From Mycolicibacterium agri (GTDB lineage Bacteria > Actinomycetota > Actinomycetes > Mycobacteriales > Mycobacteriaceae), in contig NZ_PDCP01000021.1 of the NCBI RefSeq assembly GCF_002553505.1, positions 1 to 64,000 of the forward strand: DNA of 64,000 bases. Reading direction: 5' to 3'. Position numbers and translations under genes: made by a program. Under the pieces are notes generated by a model. It was not told where the DNA came from. It did not search any database and saw only the letters and a program-made list of their open reading frames with translations. This document shows, piece after piece, positions 17,488-26,115 of the stretch. Within the stretch, counting starts at the first letter, position 1. Every line of letters starts with the position of its first letter.

Positions 17488-18543
17488 GAGACAAAAACAT
17501 TGAGCCTCGTCGCCGCGGATGACATCACCCGTTTGCGCGGAGCGGTAGGCGGCGAACACCAGGCCGAGGGTGCGCAGATTGTCTGCCGGTGTGGTCTCCA
17601 CCTGCCCGTGGAAGCGCACTGCGTCGACGAACGAGGCGATGGCGGCGGCGTAGCTGTCCTCGTATGCGGTGGCGGCAGGCTCATGGGCGGTGCGGCACGA
17701 GGCGCCTGCGGGGCCGTCGACGACGACGCTCAACCGGCCGGTGCGGTCGATGAACGCCGAACCCAGTGTCCCTTCGACGGCAACGTCCTCGGAGCGCACC
17801 GGGGGATCGGGGTATCCCATTGCGGCGTAACTGCGTTCGAGGACGACCGTGCGCTGTGGATACCCGAGCACCACCAATGCGCAGTCCTCGCCCCGGACAT
17901 GCGGGCTGACCCGGTGTAACCGCGCGTACACGTCGGTCGGCTCGCCGAACAGGAACCGGGCGATGTCGATCTGGTGGATGACCGACTCCAGCACGAGAAG
18001 CGGTTGCGCGTCGGCGAAGAACGGTTGTCTATCCAGGCTGTACGGCACCTCGGGGTGTCTGGCCGTTGTGACGGTGCCCGCGAACCGCATCGCCAGCCGA
18101 GCCCAGTGCACGTCTCCGAGCTCACCGGTCGCGAGCACGTCGTGCAGGGCGCGGTACCACGAGCGGAACCGCCAGTTTTCGTGCACCATCACCGGTGCGC
18201 GCGCCGCGGCCGCCGTGCGGGCGATGGCACGCGCGTCCTCGAGGTTGTCGGCGAGCGGCTTCTGACACATCACCGGAAGGCCCCGCTCGACGGCCAATTC
18301 GACGTAGCGGTGGTGTGTCGCGGGCGGCGAGGCGACGTCCAGCACGTCGACGGCCCCGGCGTCGAGCATCGCAGCGACCGTGGGGAACACGTCGGATATG
18401 CCGAGCGCGTCGGCCCGTTGCCGAATGTCGGCGTCCTCGCTGACCACCGCGGCGACGTCCGCGCCCGCCGCGCGCCATCCGCGCACGTGCATCGGCGCGA
18501 CGAAACCCGCCCCGACGAGACCGACCCGTATCTTCTCGATCAC
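17482..18543 (-). CDS. Gfo/Idh/MocA family oxidoreductase
   Basis: The product has 353 residues. VGLVGAGFVAPMHVRGW is the Rossmann nucleotide site. CQKPLADNLEDARAIA corresponds to the EKP motif that carries the catalytic lysine (K kept, E replaced by Q). The C-terminal beta-sheet domain holds ESVIHQIDIARFLFGEP, with the family histidine. Such enzymes oxidise sugars, inositols or related polyols with NAD(P). It overlaps the upstream DUF6282 gene by 4 bases, placing it firmly in the operon. The extreme C-terminus runs into the 15-base tandem repeat. Confidence 0.88.
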   Translation of the reverse strand: MIEKIRVGLVGAGFVAPMHVRGWRAAGADVAAVVSEDADIRQRADALGISDVFPTVAAMLDAGAVDVLDVASPPATHHRYVELAVERGLPVMCQKPLADNLEDARAIARTAAAARAPVMVHENWRFRSWYRALHDVLATGELGDVHWARLAMRFAGTVTTARHPEVPYSLDRQPFFADAQPLLVLESVIHQIDIARFLFGEPTDVYARLHRVSPHVRGEDCALVVLGYPQRTVVLERSYAAMGYPDPPVRSEDVAVEGTLGSAFIDRTGRLSVVVDGPAGASCRTAHEPAATAYEDSYAAAIASFVDAVRFHGQVETTPADNLRTLGLVFAAYRSAQTGDVIRGDEAQCFCLA

Positions 18544-19370
18544 CGCGGCGCCGCCTCGTCGAGCAGTGCCAACGGCAACTCGCGCGCCATACGGCCGATC
18601 TCTCGGTCACTGAAGCCGAGTTTGGTCAGCCCGCTGATGAAGCCGGCGAATCCGTCGACCGGGTGCGGTTGGTCCGGTTGGCCGAGATCGCTTCCCAGGA
18701 TTGAGGATTCGCAGCCCACCCCACTGATGCGGGCCGCGATACCCGCGAGGTCGGTGACCGTGTGCGCACGCGGAAGCAGCCGCTCGAGCACCGCGCCTGC
18801 CGCGCTGAGCTCTTTCTGCGCCGCCACGTCGATGTGGTTCACCCGATGCTCGGGGTGCGTCACCACCACCTTGCAGTCCCGACCACGGGCGTACTCCGCG
18901 ACCGCCATCACCTCGCGCTGCCCAAGGTGTCCGGTGCACAGCACCGCTCGCGCCTCGGCCACCAGATCGATCACCTCGACGACTTCGTCGCGAAGCGCGC
19001 CGCGGTCGGTCAGTACGGGCAGGGGTGGCCCGGCCGCGTGGGCGAGTGCATCGTGCGTGGGCATCCACACGATGCGTCCGTTCATCGCCAGCGCGGCGGC
19101 CACGGCATCCGGGTTGATACCTCCCACAGCGCGATTCAGCGTCACCCCGCCCCAGAGCCGTAGCTCCGGCACCGCTTCCTGGACCACCGCAGCGACGTCA
19201 GCGGTCACGGCATGGTGCGATTTCGCCACCAGGCCCGCCATTCCCGCCGCGCGAGCGTCGGTGGCCAGTTGCAGCCATGTGAGCCGGCGGGGACGGACGT
19301 CGGGGGCGGCGTGCAGGTGGAAGTCGATGAGCCCGCGGACCGTCGCAGTGGCGTCGGCATCGATACTCAC
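18540..19370 (-). CDS. DUF6282-type amidohydrolase-like protein
   Basis: The product has 276 residues from the GTG at 19370. LIDFHLHAAPDVRPRRL gives the HxH pair (H18, H20) of metal-dependent TIM-barrel hydrolases. Further candidate ligands lie in AKSHHAV, VVVTHPEHRVNHID and the late aspartate of ILGSDLGQ. I recognise it as the DUF6282/phosphotriesterase-like group with no established reaction. The GTGA overlap with the ABC ATPase gene and the 4-base overlap with the oxidoreductase show tight coupling. It may be the first hydrolytic step on the imported compound (inference). Confidence 0.75.
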   Translation of the reverse strand: MSIDADATATVRGLIDFHLHAAPDVRPRRLTWLQLATDARAAGMAGLVAKSHHAVTADVAAVVQEAVPELRLWGGVTLNRAVGGINPDAVAAALAMNGRIVWMPTHDALAHAAGPPLPVLTDRGALRDEVVEVIDLVAEARAVLCTGHLGQREVMAVAEYARGRDCKVVVTHPEHRVNHIDVAAQKELSAAGAVLERLLPRAHTVTDLAGIAARISGVGCESSILGSDLGQPDQPHPVDGFAGFISGLTKLGFSDREIGRMARELPLALLDEAAPR

Positions 19371-20464
19371 TTGGACCCGATCACGATCAGGTCGTCGGGG
19401 TCGATGCCCAGCCACGCCTCGGCACCGGGCGGCAAGGCGCGACCGACCGACGTGCGCACCTGCAGTGTCGATCCGAACACCTCGACGAGGTACTCGCGGG
19501 TGTCGCCGAAAAAGCTTGATTTGCTGACGGTTCCGCGATGCCACTGCGTCTCGGTCTGGGTGGTCGGCTCGTCGGTGGACACCCGGATGCTCTCGGCGCG
19601 CACGCACGCGACGACAGCCTGGTTGAGCGCGATCGTCGTGGTCGCGCGTCCGATCAGAACCGTGCCGTCGGGCATCTTGACGTGCGGTCGGCCGCCCTCG
19701 GCGGCCTCGTCCTGCGCGCGGCAGTCGATGAGGTTGCTGGTGCCGATGAAGCGGGCGACGAACGGCGTGCGGGGGTTGGCGTAGACGTCCTCCGGCGCAC
19801 CCACCTGATGCAGCACGCCGTCGCACATCAAAGCGATCCGGTCGGACATGCTCATCGCCTCGGCCTGGTCGTGGGTGACGTACAGCGCGGTCAGGCCGAG
19901 CCGCTGCTGCAACTCGCAGATGTCCAGCCGCATGCGTTCGCGCAGCTTCGCGTCGAGGTTGGACAGCGGCTCGTCGAGCAGCAGCAGCGACGGGTTGTAG
20001 GCCACCGCGCGGGCAAGGGCCACGCGCTGCTGCTGTCCGCCGGAGAGTTCCGACGGGTAGCGGTCGATGTAGTCGGCCATGTGCACCAGGTCGAGCGCCT
20101 CACGCACCCGTGACGCGAGCTCGTCCTTGCTCACCTTGCGGGTGCGCAGTCCGTAGCCGACGTTCTTCCCGACCGTCATGTGCGGCCACAGCGCATACGA
20201 CTGGAACACCAGGCCGATGTCGCGGCGGTTGGACGGCACGCTGATGCCGTCGTCGCCGGATGACACCAGCCGATCGCCGATGCGAACGGACCCGGTCGTC
20301 GGGGCTTCGAAGCCGGCGACCATCCGCAACGTGGTGCTCTTGCCGCAGCCGCTGGGACCCAGCAGTGCGACGAACTCGCCGTCGGCGACATCGAGGTCGA
20401 CGTCCGCGACGGCGGTCACGTCGTCGTACTTCTTCGAGATGTGGGACAGCGTCAGTCCTGGCAT
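19367..20464 (-). CDS. ABC importer ATP-binding protein
   Basis: The product has 365 residues from the ATG at 20464, with AAAGGA upstream; a TTG two codons earlier is less likely. Walker A is GPSGCGKST at 36-44, the signature is LSGGQQQRVALARA, and Walker B LLLLDEPLSNLD is followed by the H-loop VTHDQAEAM. The C-terminal third is a TOBE-like domain, as in PotA/FbpC/UgpC importers. It energises uptake through the fused permease encoded next to it. It belongs to the class transporting iron(III), polyamine, thiamine or phosphonate-type solutes; the catabolic neighbours argue for a carbon source. Confidence 0.93.
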   Translation of the reverse strand: MPGLTLSHISKKYDDVTAVADVDLDVADGEFVALLGPSGCGKSTTLRMVAGFEAPTTGSVRIGDRLVSSGDDGISVPSNRRDIGLVFQSYALWPHMTVGKNVGYGLRTRKVSKDELASRVREALDLVHMADYIDRYPSELSGGQQQRVALARAVAYNPSLLLLDEPLSNLDAKLRERMRLDICELQQRLGLTALYVTHDQAEAMSMSDRIALMCDGVLHQVGAPEDVYANPRTPFVARFIGTSNLIDCRAQDEAAEGGRPHVKMPDGTVLIGRATTTIALNQAVVACVRAESIRVSTDEPTTQTETQWHRGTVSKSSFFGDTREYLVEVFGSTLQVRTSVGRALPPGAEAWLGIDPDDLIVIGSK

Positions 20465-20492
20465 CGGCAAAATCCTTTGCGCATGAACGGCA

Positions 20493-22244
20493 TCAGCCGC
20501 GATGGGTGAGGTTGACGTGCGTGAGGCGCTGGATCACGGCCAGGAAGGCGATGGTCGCCACGGTCAGCGTGAGCGCCAACGCGGCGAGTTCGCCGTTGTT
20601 GCCCTGCCCGTACATCTCCAGCATCAGCACGGAGTTGACGACATTGCCGCTGGAGTACAGCAGCACCGACGAGCTCAGCTCGCGGAACATTGCGATGAAC
20701 ATGATCGAGAACCCGGCGACCATTCCCGGCGCCAGCAGCGGCAACACGATTGTGCGCAGCACCCGAAAACCGCTCGCGCCAGCGATGGCCGCGCTCTGTT
20801 CGAGGTTCTCGTGCAGCTGCTCCAGGCTCGCCTCGACTGATCGCATCCCGTAGGGCAGATGACGAGTGACGTAGGCGACGAACAGAATCCAGATCGTGCC
20901 GTACAGCACCAGCGGCGGGTGGATGTAGGCCTGGAAGACGCCGACGGCCAGAACGACGCCAGGCACCGCGACGGGAACGGTGGTGAGGAACAGGATCAAC
21001 CCCTTGCCGCGGGTGGAGCGGCGATGGATCATGTACGCTGCGACCGTCGTCAGGGTCAGCGCCACCAGCGCCGCGCCCAGCGAAAGCACGGTGCTGTTGC
21101 GGGCCGCCTGCATCACCGAGCCGTCCTCGATGAGCCGGCGCCAATTGGCAAGGCCCAGGCCGGTTGTCGTGAGTTCGGCCGTGTATACGGAGTACATGCT
21201 GACCGTGAGCAGTCCGAGCACGGGGAGAATCACGCTGACAGTGACGTAGCCCCAGCACACTGTGGTCAGCAGCGCCTTGCCGCCGCCGCGCAGCTCGATC
21301 CCGCCAGGCCGGTACTCCCGGCCACCGATCACCACGAAGCTGCGACGCGAGCCCATGACACGGCGCTGGATCACCACCACCAGCCCGGTCAGCGCGAGCA
21401 GCAGGCAGGCCAGCGCACTGGCGCTGGTGTAGTCGGCCGGAAAGGTGTTCATGTAGCGCCAGATCAGCGTGGTGAGAACATAATCACCCTGCGGCGCAGC
21501 CAGAATCGCAAAGACGCCGAACTCCTCCATCGTCATTGCGAAGGTGAGGATCAGTGCCGCCAGGATCGCGGGCGCGACAAGCGGAAGCATCACCCGAAGC
21601 GACGCTGTCCACCGGGGGCGACCGCAGATGACGGCCGCGTCCTCCAGCGCCGGATCGACCCGACGCAGGGCGCGCGAGGTGAGCAGGTAGACGAACGGCA
21701 TGAAATAGACCGTCATGACGAAGATCTGCCCCGGCGTGGAGTAGATGTTCAGCGTCACGCCGATGTGATTGAAGACAGTCACGTTGAGCAGCCCCGTCCG
21801 CGGCGCCGCGAGCACGACCCAGGCAAAGCTGCCGACCAGCGTCATGGTGATGAACGGCACCACCACGAGCTTGTCGAGTGCGCCGCGACCGGGAACATCG
21901 GTGCGCGACACCGCCCATGCGAGGAAGCTGCCGATCGCACCGGCCAACAACGTGGCCGGAACATTGACGCTCAGGCTGTTCACCAGCGCCTCGTGTACGT
22001 CTGGGCGGGTGAAGGTTTCGAAGAACTTGTTGACGGCCACCGAGCCGTCCGGCCCCTGCAGCCCCCGGATCAGCAGCCATACCAGGGGATAAACCACCAG
22101 CAGCAGCAGGACCGCGATCAGTGTCCACCGGCCCAGCGTGCTGAGCCGGGGGGGCCATCGCGACCACGAGGGCAGCGGGGTACGGGTCGCGTCGGCCGGT
22201 GCGACGAGCTGATCGTCCGGCCGCGGCCGGGTGCTGACACCCAC
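20493..22244 (-). CDS. ABC importer permease, two permease units fused in one chain
   Basis: The product has 583 residues with about twelve hydrophobic segments arranged as two homologous halves. Each half carries an EAA loop that contacts the ATPase: residues 201-229 (EDAAVICGRPRW...) and 482-511 (EQSAAIAGASGF...). This fused layout is the FbpB/ThiP type. The cytoplasmic N-terminus of about 40 residues is proline-rich. It lies between the ATPase (28-base gap) and the binding-protein gene (26-base gap), giving a complete importer. Confidence 0.93.
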   Translation of the reverse strand: MGVSTRPRPDDQLVAPADATRTPLPSWSRWPPRLSTLGRWTLIAVLLLLVVYPLVWLLIRGLQGPDGSVAVNKFFETFTRPDVHEALVNSLSVNVPATLLAGAIGSFLAWAVSRTDVPGRGALDKLVVVPFITMTLVGSFAWVVLAAPRTGLLNVTVFNHIGVTLNIYSTPGQIFVMTVYFMPFVYLLTSRALRRVDPALEDAAVICGRPRWTASLRVMLPLVAPAILAALILTFAMTMEEFGVFAILAAPQGDYVLTTLIWRYMNTFPADYTSASALACLLLALTGLVVVIQRRVMGSRRSFVVIGGREYRPGGIELRGGGKALLTTVCWGYVTVSVILPVLGLLTVSMYSVYTAELTTTGLGLANWRRLIEDGSVMQAARNSTVLSLGAALVALTLTTVAAYMIHRRSTRGKGLILFLTTVPVAVPGVVLAVGVFQAYIHPPLVLYGTIWILFVAYVTRHLPYGMRSVEASLEQLHENLEQSAAIAGASGFRVLRTIVLPLLAPGMVAGFSIMFIAMFRELSSSVLLYSSGNVVNSVLMLEMYGQGNNGELAALALTLTVATIAFLAVIQRLTHVNLTHRG

Positions 22245-22270
22245 GGCGCTCTCCTTATCCTGTGTGTCGG

Positions 22271-23368
22271 TCAGGACTGGTGCATCAGCGAGCTCAGCTT
22301 GTCCTGAATCTCAGTGGTGTCCTGGCCGACTTCCTCCCAATTAGCCTGTGACACAGGAAGACTGGAGAACGCAGGCCGTCCCTCGATCGGCTTGGCGTCT
22401 TTGCGTGTCGAGTAGGCGCCCACCTTGTCCTGGACCAACTGCTGCGCTTCGGCCGAGAGCAGGAAGTTCTGCAGCAGCCGCGCAGCGTTGGGATGCGGCG
22501 CGCCCTCGAGGATGCCCACGTATCCGGGAACGACCGTGACGTGATCCTCGGGATAGACGTACTCGATCGGCGCCTTCTTGTTGTACTTCGACGCCCACGC
22601 CTCGTAGTCGTTCATGTCCATGCCGATGGCCCGCTCGCCGGTGATGATGAGATTCGCCTCGGCGGATTGGGAGTCGACGAGTTGAGGCTGCTGAGCGCCG
22701 ATCTGGCGGAGGATTTCGTCGCCGTACTTCTGGGTGAGCAGATGGTCGGCGATCAACTGCGTGCCACCGTACTTGGGATCGGCCGCCGCGATCATGCCGC
22801 GATACTCCGGGTTGGCCAGATCCTGCCAGGCCTTCGGCGCCGGGCGCCCGTCGAGCGCGGTTGGGTTGTAGGCGATCACGACGGCGGTGGCACGGAATGT
22901 GCCGTACGTCTTGTCCGGGTCGACGTATTCCGGCGGGTACGCCGGGTATTCGGGCGAGTCGTAGGACGCCAGCAGCCCCTGCGACTTCAGCTGCACGAAG
23001 CTGGGCGGGTAGGAGGAGTGGAACACGTCGGCGGCGAGCTTGTTCGCCTTGATCTCCTCGGCGATCTTGTTCTGCAGGCCGAGCGACCCGGTGACGAACA
23101 GATCCACCGGCACACCGTACTTGGCGGTGAACGCATCGGCGATGACCTTCGAATACTGCTCGGGCAGCGACGAATACCAGACGACCTGCCCGTCAGTCTT
23201 TGCCGCGCTTGGCAACTCGCTGTCGGCGACCACCTCCGGCCGGCTGTCGCCACCTCCTCCGCACGCTGTGGCGACCAGGGCGAGCACGACGCCGATGAGC
23301 GTCAATTTCCACCGGTGAATGCGTGCGATCGAGCCAAAGAAATCCAGCGGGGGCCTCGGTGCCGGCAT
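22271..23368 (-). CDS. ABC importer solute-binding lipoprotein
   Basis: The product has 365 residues from the ATG at 23368, with GAAGGAGCG upstream. The frame extends further, but only this start puts the signal peptide properly (WKLTLIGVVLALVATAC, lipidated C36). The mature part, DGQVVWYSSLPEQYSKVIADAFTAKYGVPV, resembles the FbpA/iron(III)-type periplasmic-binding fold. It should capture the solute outside the membrane and deliver it to the fused permease. It is first in the operon, consistent with high expression. The ligand is unknown. Confidence 0.9.
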   Translation of the reverse strand: MPAPRPPLDFFGSIARIHRWKLTLIGVVLALVATACGGGGDSRPEVVADSELPSAAKTDGQVVWYSSLPEQYSKVIADAFTAKYGVPVDLFVTGSLGLQNKIAEEIKANKLAADVFHSSYPPSFVQLKSQGLLASYDSPEYPAYPPEYVDPDKTYGTFRATAVVIAYNPTALDGRPAPKAWQDLANPEYRGMIAAADPKYGGTQLIADHLLTQKYGDEILRQIGAQQPQLVDSQSAEANLIITGERAIGMDMNDYEAWASKYNKKAPIEYVYPEDHVTVVPGYVGILEGAPHPNAARLLQNFLLSAEAQQLVQDKVGAYSTRKDAKPIEGRPAFSSLPVSQANWEEVGQDTTEIQDKLSSLMHQS

Positions 23369-23443
23369 GTTCGCTCCTTCAGGGCGGATCAGGACCGCGG
23401 TGCCAGCCGCTTCGATCAGGTTGTGGATGCGGCCGGTGCGGCG

Positions 23444-23473
23444 AATGTAGGTAGGCCGTGTCGGATTTGTCAA
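23444..23473 (-). promoter_or_regulatory. Predicted promoter of the importer/catabolic operon
   Basis: On the minus strand a consensus -35 TTGACA (23473-23468) is followed after 18 bases by TACATT (23449-23444), which fits the TANNNT -10 pattern. Transcription would start near 23437, leaving about 68 bases of leader before the binding-protein gene. The -35 overlaps the left palindrome of the adjacent candidate operator, so bound repressor would block polymerase. It was read by eye only. Confidence 0.6.
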
Positions 23474-23492
23474 CCGGTTGACTGGTTAACCA
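23469..23492. promoter_or_regulatory. Adjacent double palindrome, candidate FadR-type operator
   Basis: Two perfect palindromes touch each other: GTCAACCGGTTGAC (23469-23482) and TGGTTAACCA (23483-23492). The TGGT...ACCA core resembles sites bound by GntR/FadR-family repressors. They lie in the 154-base divergent region between the importer operon and the GntR gene and cover the -35 of the importer promoter. Autorepression with substrate-induced release is the natural model (inference). Confidence 0.7.
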
Positions 23493-23522
23493 ATTTAGAG
23501 AAGTGCTGCTAGTGTTGCCGTC

Positions 23523-24266
23523 GTGAACGGTCTGACCAGGGTCGAGATTGCGCCCCGTGAACCGGTGTCCGCCGAGGTGGTGCGCCGACTGCTGGATTAT
23601 CTGCTGCTCTCCGGAGAGATTCAGCCGGGGCAGCGGATCCCGTCGGAACGGCAGCTGGTGGAGACCCTCGGCGTCGGGCGCGCCGTCGTTCGTGAGGCCA
23701 TCAAGGCCCTCGGCTTCCTTGGGCTGCTCGAGATACGACAGGGGGCAGGCACCTACTTCCGCGGGACCGAGCCCGGCATCTTCTCGCGGATCCTGGAATG
23801 GGGCATCGCGCTCGGCGAGCAGCGCACGGTCGACCTGATCCACGCGCGGGGCCATCTCGAGGTCCTGGTCGCCGGGCTTGCCGCCCAGAACCGGACCGAC
23901 GACGACGTCCGCGCCCTACACGAGCTGCTCGACGCGATGCGCACCGCGAGCATCGAGGAGCCGCACCGGTTTGCCGAGGCCGATGTCGGATTCCATCTGC
24001 GCATCGCCCAGGCGTCCGGCAACTCCGTGCTCGCCAACATGCTCGAGCGGATCCGCGCGCTCGTGTTCGCCTGGATCGGCCACAACATCGCCGCGTCGAA
24101 GACGACCAGCGTCGCCTACGCCGAGCACCCGCCGATCCTCGACGCCATCGAACGGCGCGACGTCGACGCGGCACGCGCGGCGATGGAGAAGCACATGCGC
24201 GGCGCCACCGAGCGCCTGCTCAGCCGTCTCGATGCGGGCGCGCTCACTCAGTCCGCGAAGCAGTAG
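23523..24266 (+). CDS. GntR/FadR-family transcriptional regulator
   Basis: The product has 247 residues from a GTG. The winged helix lies at about 15-80 (GEIQPGQRIPSERQLVETLGVGRAVVREAIKALGFLGLLEIRQGAGTYF), followed by an all-helical FCD ligand-binding domain with likely metal residues in EADVGFHLRIA, EHPPILDAI and EKHMRGATERL. FCD regulators usually sense organic acids. It is transcribed away from the importer/catabolic operon, with a double palindrome between, so it is the probable local repressor. Its last 19 bases overlap the end of the convergent selenium-binding-type gene. Confidence 0.92.
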   Translation: MNGLTRVEIAPREPVSAEVVRRLLDYLLLSGEIQPGQRIPSERQLVETLGVGRAVVREAIKALGFLGLLEIRQGAGTYFRGTEPGIFSRILEWGIALGEQRTVDLIHARGHLEVLVAGLAAQNRTDDDVRALHELLDAMRTASIEEPHRFAEADVGFHLRIAQASGNSVLANMLERIRALVFAWIGHNIAASKTTSVAYAEHPPILDAIERRDVDAARAAMEKHMRGATERLLSRLDAGALTQSAKQ

Positions 24267-25651
24267 GAGTCGCTGGAGGCGTCGCCGCCCTGTAGGCGCA
24301 CTTGGTGCACCCGTCGCCCGCGGAAGTCGTCGCCGTGCGGGAAGAATCCGGTGTCGGCGGCGAGGCCGCCCGTGGTGACATCGGCGTCGAGTTTGGCCAT
24401 CCACGCGCCGACGCCGTCGGGATAGAAGACCTCGTCCCACGCTGCGTACAGCGAGTTGGTGACGTAGACTCGCCGGCCGTCGCGGCTGATCTCCACCATC
24501 TGCGGCCCGCCGCGCAGCGGCTGGTCGGGAGACGCCGGGTGGGGCCTGCGCTCAACGATGCCGCCCAACCTGACCGATCCCGTCTCCTGCGGCCGGGAGG
24601 GGTCACTGACGTCGTACTGCTTGAGCTCGCCGGTGCCCCAACATGACACGTAGAGCCACCGGTCGTCGACCGACAGGTCGATGTCGGAGACCAGCGGTGG
24701 GACGGCGCCGAACGGCTTGAGCGCAGGGGGCAGATCGTCGGCGTCCGCGGGCTCGGCTCCAATGGTGATCACCTTCTCCGCCGTCCAACGATCGCCGTCT
24801 TTCTGCCACAACCAGATTGAGGCCGAGAGGTCTTCGACGCTGATCACCACGCCGGCGAACCCATAAGACTTGGTCGGGTCGTGCGCCGGTCGAAGCTCGA
24901 GCACCATTTGATGCTCGTCGCCGAGATCGATGCGCTGGGTCAGGGTGCGCTCCGACATGCTCCAGAAATTCAGGTGGTGGCCGAACTTGCGGCCGAGCAG
25001 GTCCTCGGGGTTGAGGCCGTTCTCGATCATCGACGGTGTGGCCCACTCGGATGTCACGACGGTGTCGTGCTGCAGGTGCCACCAGACGTCGTAGGCGAAA
25101 AACTGTTCGCCCCTGTCTTTTTCCCACGGTCCGAGCACTTCGAACGTGTCGTGGTCGATCAGTGCGACGCCGCCGGGCCCGTCGTCGCCGTTTGCGCCGC
25201 CGAGCGCCGACATGAAGATGCCTCCCGGCCCGCAGTGCACGGTGTGGGGTCGTGAGTAGCCGGCCTTGGCCGCCAGTTCGCCGGCCTCAATCGTGTGCGC
25301 CAGCACGGGGTTTCGCGGGTCTGGCTTGGTGTCGAACACATATGTGGTCGACGACCGTAGCCCGGGAACGAGCAGGAAGCGGCGCTCGAGATCATGATGG
25401 TGGCCGTCGTGGCACAGTGCGCTAGAGCACGCGTTCCAGCCGAAGTGGTGAAGCTCGTTGCCTGCGGTCGGCATCTCGGCCCAGCCGACGACGCGGCCGT
25501 AGCCGGGGGAGTCGGCGGCGCAGTCGACGACGGCCAGCGCATCGTTGGCCCGGCCGTCGGGGTCGTACGCAGCGACATAGGCGAGTTGTTCGGGTGCGGC
25601 GGTGATGGCGGCGCCGGGGGTGCGGTAGAAGGTGGGATCAGTGGCGGGCAT
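24248..25651 (-). CDS. Selenium-binding protein 1 family (methanethiol oxidase type)
   Basis: The product has 467 residues, the full SBP56 length. The signatures ELHHFGWNACSSALCH, HTVHCGPGGIFMSALGG, TSEWATPSMIENG and KFGHHLNFWSM follow the seven-bladed propeller order of this family, with the conserved histidines and cysteine that can bind copper or selenium. Members characterised in bacteria and humans oxidise methanethiol to formaldehyde, sulfide and peroxide. The activity here is inferred from family only. It has its own upstream gap (25652-25728) and no sulfur genes beside it. Confidence 0.92.
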   Translation of the reverse strand: MPATDPTFYRTPGAAITAAPEQLAYVAAYDPDGRANDALAVVDCAADSPGYGRVVGWAEMPTAGNELHHFGWNACSSALCHDGHHHDLERRFLLVPGLRSSTTYVFDTKPDPRNPVLAHTIEAGELAAKAGYSRPHTVHCGPGGIFMSALGGANGDDGPGGVALIDHDTFEVLGPWEKDRGEQFFAYDVWWHLQHDTVVTSEWATPSMIENGLNPEDLLGRKFGHHLNFWSMSERTLTQRIDLGDEHQMVLELRPAHDPTKSYGFAGVVISVEDLSASIWLWQKDGDRWTAEKVITIGAEPADADDLPPALKPFGAVPPLVSDIDLSVDDRWLYVSCWGTGELKQYDVSDPSRPQETGSVRLGGIVERRPHPASPDQPLRGGPQMVEISRDGRRVYVTNSLYAAWDEVFYPDGVGAWMAKLDADVTTGGLAADTGFFPHGDDFRGRRVHQVRLQGGDASSDSYCFAD

Positions 25652-25728
25652 GGTTCCTCCTCGGATTCGCGAGAGGCGCTAATTGACGCGACTGTCAGCG
25701 ATGCGTCCGATGATCCTCTGTTGCCGCG

Positions 25729-26112
25729 TCAGGATTCGTCGTTCGCCAGGAATGCCTTGACCAATGTCTTCGGCGCGTGCGCCAGCCACGCCTCGGTGAT
25801 CAACTCGGTGAGCTCAGCGACGCTGATCCGCGCCAACCGCACCAGCACGGCGGGATACCCGTCGAAGTGCGGGGTGGTGAAGTACACGTCCGGGTCGTCG
25901 GCGATCAGCGCGAACTTGACGCCTTCGTCGGGGACCCGTGCGCCGAGGATGTCGCCGTCGGGTGCGGCGTCGCCCAGTGCCTCGTAGTCGGCCCTGCGTA
26001 GGGGGCGCTCCCAGACGAGCAGTTTCTTGCGGACTCGCCACGTGCGCGGCGTCGGCTCACCGGTCTCCGGCAGGCCGGCCACGATCCGGGATCCGTCCGC
26101 CCAGGACGCCAT
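25729..26112 (-). CDS. MmcQ/YjbR family protein
   Basis: The product has 127 residues. The order KKLLVWERPLRRADYEALG, VKFALIADDPDVYFTTPHFDGYPAVLVRL and ELTELITEAWLAHAPKTLVKAF matches the small CyaY-like YjbR fold, often annotated as a DNA-binding protein without strong experimental support. No partner gene suggests a role. It starts 3 bases from the stop of the LpqH-like lipoprotein gene, which is read in the same direction, so the two probably share a transcript. Confidence 0.85.
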   Translation of the reverse strand: MASWADGSRIVAGLPETGEPTPRTWRVRKKLLVWERPLRRADYEALGDAAPDGDILGARVPDEGVKFALIADDPDVYFTTPHFDGYPAVLVRLARISVAELTELITEAWLAHAPKTLVKAFLANDES

Positions 26113-26115
26113 CGG

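Noticed and set aside
20859..22307. 482-codon plus-strand frame opposite the ABC permease
   Set aside because: The minus strand encodes clear membrane helices and two EAA loops; the plus frame is a histidine- and arginine-rich shadow.
19500..24300. The importer being an iron(III) uptake system
   Set aside because: The binding-protein fold allows it, but the operon contains five catabolic genes and no siderophore or iron-regulated box was seen.
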